Origin: Bacteroidales bacterium
GTDB lineage: Bacteria; Bacteroidota; Bacteroidia; Bacteroidales; Muribaculaceae
Assembly: GCA_910575545.1 (NCBI GenBank)
Contig: CAJTFH010000007.1
Span: forward strand, 69,360-128,189
Length of the DNA: 58,830 bases
Direction of reading: 5' to 3'
Made by a program: the position numbers and the translations under genes
The notes under the pieces: generated by a model
What the model was told of the DNA's origin: nothing
The model's database searches: none
The model's input: the letters and a program-made list of their open reading frames with translations, nothing else
In this document: one piece after another, positions 17,736 through 24,489 of the stretch
How positions within the stretch are numbered: position 1 is the first letter of the stretch
Layout of the letters: every line of letters starts with the position of its first letter

Positions 17736-18997
17736 ATTGCGAATATGTGCTTGATTTTATTGATAATACGAGATGGTAAGTTTCGTAAAAAAATTCCGGC
17801 ACGCATTTTTGTGGATTTGATTTCTCTCTCAAAATCAGTGTGTTTTATCCATTCGAGCTCATCAGGACAAATAGCTTGTGGGCGATTTATAAGTTCAAGT
17901 TTTATCTGTTCCCAAAAGCCTATTGATGAGATGCACAGTCCTCGGCTGAATATATTCATTTTCGAGTTGCGTAAATCTTTCGTGGTATAATTAAAACTGT
18001 ATTTATGAGGATCTTGTCCGGTTGCGAAAATCTCACACATTGTGCGGAGACATTTCTCACAGCGGCAACAATTGTTCCCGCAAGTGGTGACCCAACATAC
18101 TCGTAGATGCGGCTTTTCATCCAACTTTTCTGAAAATGAGCATATATGATCTACTTTAGCTTGACGGTCATATTCATATTGGTCGTGAATTATATTACAG
18201 CCTGCAAATCTGACATTCCCATCAATGTCAGGATGAGATGCGCAGGTCTTATTGTCGTTGACATTAAATGAAGATGCAATATAAATAGTTGAAAATCCAT
18301 TTTTCGCTGCTAATGGAGCAGCATGGCCAATTATTCCTATTCCATGCTGGAATCCGTGCCAATAATTGTCTCCCGACATTTTCACCAGACGGTTCAACTC
18401 AATATAATTTAGTAATTCCCGAAAATTTGTTTTGACAAAGATTGCCTGTAACCCAAAATTCTCTGCGGTTTTCAATGTATGATTCTTCACAACTTCCCAT
18501 CCGTCTGTATCTTTTAGGGGTATATCAGATCCCCACAAGGTCATCAGCGTCGGTTTTTCCGCAATATGTGCAATGAGGGTGGCGAATGCGTCTACGCCGC
18601 CACCGAAAAATGCCGCTGAGCTTTCTTTTTGTTGGGGGGGGGTAGAGGTTTTGCTTTCAATAATTTTCAAAGGACTTACTTTCCCTTTAAAATCCAGCAT
18701 CGGATACATCTTAACATATCCTTGTTTGAATTTGTCGATGCTCCTGTAAAAATCATTATCGATTTCAGGAAGCTCAAGGGTTGAATCTGTCAGCCAAACA
18801 ATGGGCAGAACATTGCATACGAAAGGTATTATTGCAATTCCGACAGGCACTTTTTCAATATCTTCGGAATATTCAACATGGAATTTTAATGGTGAATTGA
18901 AATATTTTGAGATATGACCAGTTGTAGAAAACGTTACATCGAGTGTACCCCCTTCAACCACAACAGATTTTACTGAAAAAGTATTATTCATAGACAT
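17732..18997 (-). CDS. PP-loop-like ATPase with a Cys cluster, carrying a C9 tract
   Basis: A 421-aa protein of unknown role. After an N-terminal domain of about 115 residues comes AAFFGGGVDAFAT (130-137), which resembles the SGGxDS pyrophosphatase loop of QueC, GuaA and asparagine-synthase-like enzymes. Near residues 306-316 a cluster CGNNCCRCEKC with LRTM after it looks like a zinc or Fe-S site. PP-loop enzymes activate a substrate by adenylation. A run of nine C (coding strand; G9 at 18634-18642) encodes STPPQ at 118-122, just before the loop, so any slip removes all catalytic parts. It is in frame here. In this operon it may amidate or thiolate a sugar (inference). Confidence 0.7.
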   Translation of the reverse strand: MSMNNTFSVKSVVVEGGTLDVTFSTTGHISKYFNSPLKFHVEYSEDIEKVPVGIAIIPFVCNVLPIVWLTDSTLELPEIDNDFYRSIDKFKQGYVKMYPMLDFKGKVSPLKIIESKTSTPPQQKESSAAFFGGGVDAFATLIAHIAEKPTLMTLWGSDIPLKDTDGWEVVKNHTLKTAENFGLQAIFVKTNFRELLNYIELNRLVKMSGDNYWHGFQHGIGIIGHAAPLAAKNGFSTIYIASSFNVNDNKTCASHPDIDGNVRFAGCNIIHDQYEYDRQAKVDHICSFSEKLDEKPHLRVCWVTTCGNNCCRCEKCLRTMCEIFATGQDPHKYSFNYTTKDLRNSKMNIFSRGLCISSIGFWEQIKLELINRPQAICPDELEWIKHTDFEREIKSTKMRAGIFLRNLPSRIINKIKHIFAI

Positions 18998-19036
18998 TAT
19001 TAATGTAAAGAATTAAAGCGTCTTGGCATTATATGA

Positions 19037-20383
19037 TCATAATTTAAGCCGAAACAAGTTGATTTCATTATCATAGCGTTCCATTATGCCGGCAATTGCC
19101 AAGGAAGTTGATTCTGAAATTGCTGATATGCCTTTATTTTCTATCCTCCGAAGGAATGATACCAATTGATTTCGGATGCCCTCTCCGTCAAGTTGGTAAA
19201 AATAGCGGCGATTATCAGCTGGATTCTCAAATCGTGTTTCAAAGTATTCGGTTTTCCACCACGGAGCAGGCACGTAGATATAGCCTTTGGTCCCTGAAAT
19301 AATCAGTTCCCCTTCACTTTTAACTCCTTTGCCAACCTTTATCGATGCCACAGCTCCAGGATAGTGAAAAGTTACTTTTGAAAATTCGTCGTATTGATAC
19401 TCCTCATTAACAATTCGGGAGTATATCTGTGCGTCTTCGTAGTTATCTCCAAGAAGTTGGAAGATTGGTAGCAACGCTGTGGGTGCCCATGCTGTAAGGC
19501 TATTCCAAGTATGTGCAATTCGTTCATTATCGGAATAGTCGATTTCTTGAAGACTGGTGCAAATAGCGTCTACTGAAATCACATCGCCTATTTTCCCACC
19601 TTTCGCTAATAAGATCATGCGTGAGTATGCGGTTGAATATGCGGTTTTGATACCATCAGACAGAATAAGGTCTTTCATCTTTGCTATAGTGAAAAGTTCG
19701 GCACATTCAGCCCTGGTAAGCGCTACAGGCGATTCACAAAGTACATGTTTGCCTTTTTCAAGTGCTGCTTTGACATCATGGAAATGTCGTGATGGGTGTG
19801 ACAGTACATATATAGCATCCACGTTGTTGAGCAGTTGTTCATAGTCTTGTGTGACAGGGATATTAGGATCGGCCGGTATAATAGGGTTGATAGGATCAGA
19901 ATTAAAGATTCCTGTAATTTCCAGACCATTGACATACACACTTTCTCGGATGATTTTATTCATAATGTGTGAATTGCCAATAATCCCGATACGTAGATTA
20001 TTCTTTTGTGATCTTATCTCAGAACTCGAAACACCTTTAGTGCGGTCAAGGTAGACGACTTTGCAATATTCGTTGAGATAATCAAATTTACCTGTCCAGT
20101 CGGAGCCGACTGTAAAGATATCTATGCCAAGCCGTTTTATGTCATCGATTTTCTGCCCCTCATATTCCTCAACTATGATTTCATCAGCAATACCGGTCTC
20201 TCTGACAGCTTCCACTCGCTCCATAAGAGATTGCTGCACGTTGATTTTGCCACGTGTTCGGTCGAAATCATCGGCTGTAACACCCACAACGAGATAGTCG
20301 CCTAATGCTTTAGCCCGCTCTAATAACTTTATATGACCATAGTGCAGCAGGTCATATGTGCCATATGTAATAACTTTCGTCAT
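19037..20383 (-). CDS. Cytidylyltransferase / Gfo-Idh-MocA-like oxidoreductase fusion
   Basis: A 448-aa two-domain protein. Residues 1-125 are a TagD-like nucleotidyltransferase: TYGTYDLLHYGHIKLL with HxGH at 14-17 and RTKGVSSSEIR at 114-124. Such enzymes join CTP and a small alcohol phosphate. Residues 130-448 are a Gfo/Idh/MocA domain with the dinucleotide loop GIIGNSHI (133-140). The usual EKP motif reads CESP (216-219), so the Lys normally used in catalysis is a Ser. The two activities could make and oxidise one CDP-linked alcohol. It sits between an aminotransferase and the PP-loop protein; 178 bases separate it from the aminotransferase. Confidence 0.85.
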   Translation of the reverse strand: MTKVITYGTYDLLHYGHIKLLERAKALGDYLVVGVTADDFDRTRGKINVQQSLMERVEAVRETGIADEIIVEEYEGQKIDDIKRLGIDIFTVGSDWTGKFDYLNEYCKVVYLDRTKGVSSSEIRSQKNNLRIGIIGNSHIMNKIIRESVYVNGLEITGIFNSDPINPIIPADPNIPVTQDYEQLLNNVDAIYVLSHPSRHFHDVKAALEKGKHVLCESPVALTRAECAELFTIAKMKDLILSDGIKTAYSTAYSRMILLAKGGKIGDVISVDAICTSLQEIDYSDNERIAHTWNSLTAWAPTALLPIFQLLGDNYEDAQIYSRIVNEEYQYDEFSKVTFHYPGAVASIKVGKGVKSEGELIISGTKGYIYVPAPWWKTEYFETRFENPADNRRYFYQLDGEGIRNQLVSFLRRIENKGISAISESTSLAIAGIMERYDNEINLFRLKL

Positions 20384-20561
20384 GGGAGAGTTTGAGTTGT
20401 TTGTGATATTTTCAAAAGTATTCTTAAAACCGAATGAAATGTTATGATGCTATGAAAGGTGTCTTGATTATCAATCAATTACTGATTATATTTTGGCACC
20501 TATTATTTAGCGCCTGATTCTACATCGTTTTTTGACGTTATATAGGCTTATAACACTGCGG

Positions 20562-21623
20562 TTATTTCACATCGAGTTCGAGTAGTGCGTTGATGAACTG
20601 CTCCATGTACTGTTTTTCCCCGATAGAAACTCTCAGGCAAGTACCGAAATCTCCTACATTTGGATATGATTTGATTAAGATTCGCTTCTCCTCTTTCATC
20701 CGTCTCACGATGTTGTCGGCATCGGTCTTGACTTTAATAAATAAGAAATTTCCGGCTTCGCCTTTATGCTGATAACCATGAGCATCAAGGGTATCGATCA
20801 GATATTTACGTCCTTCATTGAATTTGTCAATCAAATCATTTAAAATAGAAGGATTGGTAATTATCTTTTCTGCAAATCTGAGGGCAAAGGCGTTGGTGTT
20901 ATGAGGCGTACACATTTTTTGAACCATTTTGATGCCATCCGGCCATCCGGCAACATAGCCAAGTCTGCATCCTGCCATTGAAAACAGTTTCGAGAATGTC
21001 CGGGTGACAAATACATGCTCATCGACTAACGCGTATTTGATAAATGTTTTCGGATAGAAATAATGGTAAGCCTCGTCAATAAGTAATGTTACTTGGTTTT
21101 GTTTTGCGGCATCATATATTCGTTGAAATTCCTCTTCTGAGTAGCAATTCCCCATAGGGTTGTTGGGATTCAGTAATATTAAAAGCTGCGTTTCGGGTGT
21201 TATTTCTTTTATGATGTTATCAATATTCATTGATAAGTCATCATTATACGGGACTTTGACAAAAGTTCTGTCGTACATCTCCGAATATACCTGAAACATG
21301 AAATATGATGGAACTACACCTACGATTCGCCCTTTGGGAGAAGTAAATGCTTGGATAATATATCGAATTCCTTCTGCCGAGCCGTTGACTAAGCAGAGAT
21401 GATTAATGTCGGTGTGTAAAAAATCTGCTAATACTTCAGTGAAGTGGAGCGTTTCCGGATATTGGGCTACTAATTGGGGTGTGACATCATTCAATACTTC
21501 ATTAATGACTGCCTGTGGTAGACCTCCGGGATTCTCATTAAGATCAAGTCTAAGGTAATCTTTCCGTTCATTTTGATCGAAAATCCTATGTAGATTTTCA
21601 ATTGATGGTGCTAAGTAATACAT
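20562..21623 (-). CDS. HisC-like class I/II PLP aminotransferase
   Basis: A 353-aa PLP enzyme. NPNNPMG (152-158), DEAYHYF (183-189) and TRTFSKLFSMAGCRLGY with the Schiff-base Lys212 are those of the histidinol-phosphate aminotransferase and threonine-phosphate decarboxylase group. There is no histidine or cobalamin gene nearby. Relatives inside Campylobacter capsule loci make serinol phosphate or ethanolamine phosphate, so a small amino-alcohol phosphate for the adjacent cytidylyltransferase is a reasonable guess (inference). It follows the hypothetical gene at 21639 by 15 bases. Confidence 0.87.
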   Translation of the reverse strand: MYYLAPSIENLHRIFDQNERKDYLRLDLNENPGGLPQAVINEVLNDVTPQLVAQYPETLHFTEVLADFLHTDINHLCLVNGSAEGIRYIIQAFTSPKGRIVGVVPSYFMFQVYSEMYDRTFVKVPYNDDLSMNIDNIIKEITPETQLLILLNPNNPMGNCYSEEEFQRIYDAAKQNQVTLLIDEAYHYFYPKTFIKYALVDEHVFVTRTFSKLFSMAGCRLGYVAGWPDGIKMVQKMCTPHNTNAFALRFAEKIITNPSILNDLIDKFNEGRKYLIDTLDAHGYQHKGEAGNFLFIKVKTDADNIVRRMKEEKRILIKSYPNVGDFGTCLRVSIGEKQYMEQFINALLELDVK

Positions 21624-21638
21624 CGTATGATTAGATAG

Positions 21639-22490
21639 TTAGCTTACAAAATCGTTGTTGACAAAATAGGCGTGGAGGGAGGGGCGGGAGGCGAGGTGGG
21701 TGTGGGCGGCGGCGGTGGCACGGGAGAGGAGAGGGGCGGGGAGGAGGCGGAATGGGGGGAGGAGGGTGAGGGTGGTGTGCCAGCGCCGGAGGTCGGTGTC
21801 GGAGAGGGCGGAGAGTGGGGAGGGGCTTCCGGCGTTTTCGGGGGTAGTGCTTGGGGTGTCGCCCGGGGCGGTGTCGCCGGGAGTGAGGAGGGTGGCGAGG
21901 GTGGAGGCGAGGTCGGCCCAGCTGGGGGCGGTGGAGGAGGGGAAGCTGAAGGTGCCTGCAGTGGTGATGCGGGCGTAGAGAAGGCCGATTCTACGGGAGA
22001 GCGGCATTGTGGTGAGGTCGCTGTCGGCGAGGGTGTCGAGCAGCCGGTTGCAGCGGCTGTCGGCGTCGTCGTATTGCTCCTGAGGCGCTCCGATGACTGA
22101 ATAGGCGAGCATGGCCACGTAGTCGGCCGGAGCTTCTTCCGGTTCGCACGCTTCAAGATAGCGGTTAGCCAACGAGGTGAGGGTATCGACCCATTGGCGC
22201 GGGGCGTCATCGCCGAGCGCGTTGTCGTAAATCAGGCGGTAGAGCGCCTTAACGAGCTGTGCGGAATCGGCAATATCGCGGCTTTCGATTGCCACGATGA
22301 GTTGGGGGTAGAGGGCGGTGCGTAGGCTTTGCAATGGTGCGGTGCTGATGCTTTCCTCTTCATAGATGTCGCACAGGCGGTTGAGGGCGTCGATGCGGGT
22401 GATGAGCAGGTCATCAGCCGACTGCCCCGCGAGGCCGTTCTGCGCCATTTCCGTAAGCTCCGCTATGATGGTTTGTCGTTTTTTATGCAT
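21639..22490 (-). CDS. Hypothetical second gene of the glycan operon (UpxZ position)
   Basis: A 283-aa protein I do not recognise. The first 185 residues look helical and globular (LNRLCDIYEEESIS, AQLVKALYRLIYDN, YVAMLAYSVIGAPQEQYDD). The rest is a low-complexity Ser/Thr/Pro/Leu region (LATLLTPGDTAPGDTPSTTP) encoded by strikingly strand-skewed DNA, G-rich on the top strand. It overlaps the integrase/NusG-like gene by 8 bases. In Bacteroides capsule loci the gene after upxY is upxZ, an inhibitor of other antiterminators; the position and a faint RLIYDN similarity hint at the same role, but I cannot claim homology. Confidence 0.6.
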   Translation of the reverse strand: MHKKRQTIIAELTEMAQNGLAGQSADDLLITRIDALNRLCDIYEEESISTAPLQSLRTALYPQLIVAIESRDIADSAQLVKALYRLIYDNALGDDAPRQWVDTLTSLANRYLEACEPEEAPADYVAMLAYSVIGAPQEQYDDADSRCNRLLDTLADSDLTTMPLSRRIGLLYARITTAGTFSFPSSTAPSWADLASTLATLLTPGDTAPGDTPSTTPENAGSPSPLSALSDTDLRRWHTTLTLLPPFRLLPAPLLSRATAAAHTHLASRPSLHAYFVNNDFVS

Positions 22491-23961
22491 GGGGTTGATT
22501 GTATGCTTGCCGTGTGGCGGCGTGTGGCGTGGCGTCGGCTTTTCGGATTAACCGTGAGTCAACGTTCACGCGCCATTCAATGCCTTGGCTGTCGGGAAAT
22601 ACCACACGATAGATTATGCTGTCGGCGTTGCCGGGCATTATCTTTTCGATTTCTCCCTGCTGCCCGGTGAACAGTCCGCCGATTATCACCACCGATTCAC
22701 CCTCGGCGGGTGTGAGTGTTCCGGCGGGGTATATTTCATATTCGGGAGTGAACTGGCCTATGGCTTGCTGGAAGCGTTGCATTTCGCTGTCGGGGATGGC
22801 TGCGTATGTGCCTGATCTGCCGGTGGTGTAGCACCATGCGAGGTCGCCGATTTCCCGGAACAGCGGGCGCACGTGGCTGCGCCTGCTCCGGAAAAAGACG
22901 ATGTCGGGTATTACGGGGCGGTCGCGCCACACGAGCCTGCGGCCTATGCGCGTCGCTATCTCCTCGCAGGGGTAGAATAGCGTTGGGGCGTGGTTGCCGG
23001 AGGGGATTGAGGCGAGCCTCTGCAGCAGGCTGCTGAAGCCTGAGGCGGGGCGCAGCCTCATCACGAACCACTGCAGGGGGTCGTCTGTTATGACCCTCGC
23101 CACTGTGGCGCGCATTTCCATTGCGTCGCTGTCGGGGATGGGCTGCATGGGGCACAGGGCGAATACCGGGTTGGCGGTGGGCCGGAATCCGAGGCATCCG
23201 GTTATCGCCTGGGGGGTGTAGCCGCATTTCAGGGCTGCGTGGGCCCACAGGTCTGCCGGAGCCTGTGTGGGGGTGCCGGATATTCCGTGGAGGCGCATCA
23301 CTGCCGCCGTGTTTCTGTCGACCGTCCGGTCGAGCTGCCGTCCGGTCATTTCCGGCTGCCGGAGGTCGAACACGTAGCTGCGCCTGTTGCCGGTGTGGCG
23401 GCTGAGAATCGCCTGCATTTCCGGTGGGAATGGGCCGGTGTCGGCTTTCTTCAGCCTTGCCACCTCTGACGGCGTCATGTTGCCTGAGAGCACCGACGCC
23501 AGGAAGATGTCGGCGTAGACCGGAAGGTGGCCGCCGGGGGATGTTGCGCCGCCGCGTGCCATTGCCACGAGCCGTTTGTGGTCTGCTTCGCGTCGTGAGA
23601 TGTCGTAGTCGAGACCGCTGATGGCATCGAGGCGCCTTGCGGCTGTGCGGAATGCTTCGGTGGGTGGCGCTATGCCCCTGGTGACAGCGCGGTTGTATAG
23701 GGCTGAGATTATCCTGAGATAATATGTGGCCACTTTGTGGGAGTTGCCGTTGATGAATAGCGCCGTGAGCCAGCCGTCGAGCAGCGGCTCGTCGAAATCG
23801 CCGAACCGCAGGGGGCGCCCTTCTGCGAACTTCCGCAGCGATGCGGCGGCCTTTCGATAGGCGGCGGCAGTTGCGGTGTTGGTGGCGTTGCCGGCTTCCG
23901 TCAGGAAAAAACCGATGGCGTCGGAGGTGTCAGTGGGGTGGTTGTCAGGCGTTTCCGTCAT
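22483..23961 (-). CDS. Degenerate tyrosine-recombinase fold fused to a NusG/UpxY-like antiterminator
   Basis: A 492-aa protein, started at MTETPDNHPT (23961). An upstream in-frame ATG at 24030 would add 23 unlikely residues. Residues about 30-100 look like the SAM-like core-binding domain of Bacteroidetes integrases (TATYYLRIISALYN-like order). Residues 120-270 follow the catalytic fold, but the active site is gone: the first Arg position reads LSGNM, HxxR reads PADLWAH, the LGH motif reads LGFRP, and the nucleophile region reads PVFAL with no Tyr. Residues 296-410 begin QWFVMRLRP like an NGN domain, and 420-445 form a KOW motif (ESVVIIGGLFTGQQGEIEK). UpxY proteins promote read-through of their own capsule operon, and this is the first gene of that operon. 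Confidence 0.8.
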   Translation of the reverse strand: MTETPDNHPTDTSDAIGFFLTEAGNATNTATAAAYRKAAASLRKFAEGRPLRFGDFDEPLLDGWLTALFINGNSHKVATYYLRIISALYNRAVTRGIAPPTEAFRTAARRLDAISGLDYDISRREADHKRLVAMARGGATSPGGHLPVYADIFLASVLSGNMTPSEVARLKKADTGPFPPEMQAILSRHTGNRRSYVFDLRQPEMTGRQLDRTVDRNTAAVMRLHGISGTPTQAPADLWAHAALKCGYTPQAITGCLGFRPTANPVFALCPMQPIPDSDAMEMRATVARVITDDPLQWFVMRLRPASGFSSLLQRLASIPSGNHAPTLFYPCEEIATRIGRRLVWRDRPVIPDIVFFRSRRSHVRPLFREIGDLAWCYTTGRSGTYAAIPDSEMQRFQQAIGQFTPEYEIYPAGTLTPAEGESVVIIGGLFTGQQGEIEKIMPGNADSIIYRVVFPDSQGIEWRVNVDSRLIRKADATPHAATRQAYNQPHA

Positions 23962-24060
23962 TCGGGTGGAGTTAACCCCGGCTGGAATCGAGGCAGTTCG
24001 TCCCGACCCCCTGCCGCTCCATAGAATCAAGACAGGAACAGGGGTACGGACTATGTATGT

Positions 24061-24103
24061 GGCGCAGCTCCAGCACTTCGTTGGTGACAGAACTCGATGC
24101 GCC
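24061..24103 (-). promoter_or_regulatory. Hairpin in the glycan operon leader
   Basis: GGCGCA (24061-24066) pairs with TGCGCC (24098-24103). It lies between the left inverted repeat and the first gene, so it would be in the nascent RNA of every operon transcript. Antiterminators of the NusG-paralog type act in such leaders, but I see no known recognition motif. Confidence 0.3.
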
Positions 24104-24104
24104 G

Positions 24105-24322
24105 TATCACAATCTCTTCGTTAGAGATAGTGACCTTCAGTAACCCCCTGGTATATGCCTTTTTATGCTGCTAATCCGTGCCGGTTTCCCATTTAACCGG
24201 CCCTGTCAGCCTTTCATCCGCGCAAAATTATTTCGCCGTAACTGCCCCTATATCGGATATTTTGGCTAATTTTGCATAGCAATTTCGTGCGCCTTACTAT
24301 CTCTAACGAAGAGATTGTGATA
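24105..24322. promoter_or_regulatory. Putative invertible promoter segment with 27-bp perfect inverted repeats
   Basis: The 27 bases at 24105-24131 are repeated exactly, in inverse orientation, at 24296-24322 (core ACTATCTCTAACGAAGAG). Each copy has its own dyad, ATCTCT-AACGA-AGAGAT, like a recombinase core site with two arms. The 164 bp between contain TAATTTTGC facing right (24267-24275) and the same nine bases facing left (24222-24230), both good -7 elements but without a clear -33 box. The segment lies 143 bases upstream of the integrase/NusG-like ATG, as invertible capsule promoters do in Bacteroides. I cannot tell which orientation is on. Confidence 0.75.
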
Positions 24323-24436
24323 ATTCGTTTGTAGAATGTTAATTTTGGAGATTGCGGGACTGCCGGGTATGTTGGGCTGTGAGAATGTGTTGTGTCTTGT
24401 CGGCCTTACTGGATTTAGGATATTATATGATAGAAA

Positions 24437-24468
24437 AACGGCGCTGTGTCGGATGACACAGCGCCGTT
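24437..24468 (-). terminator. Terminator of the methylmalonyl-CoA decarboxylase operon
   Basis: A perfect 14-bp stem, AACGGCGCTGTGTC (24437-24450) with GACACAGCGCCGTT (24455-24468), loop GGAT, followed on the leftward strand by TTTTTC. It separates the decarboxylase operon from the invertible segment, so read-through into the glycan operon is prevented. Confidence 0.9.
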
Positions 24469-24489
24469 GATTGATGTCTTGATCAGTGG

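Noticed and set aside
21644-22210. Long Pro/Ser-rich frame and several overlapping frames on both strands in the G-rich block
   Set aside because: They are shadows caused by strong strand skew. Only the 283-aa frame has a globular, protein-like first half and couples to the neighbouring genes.
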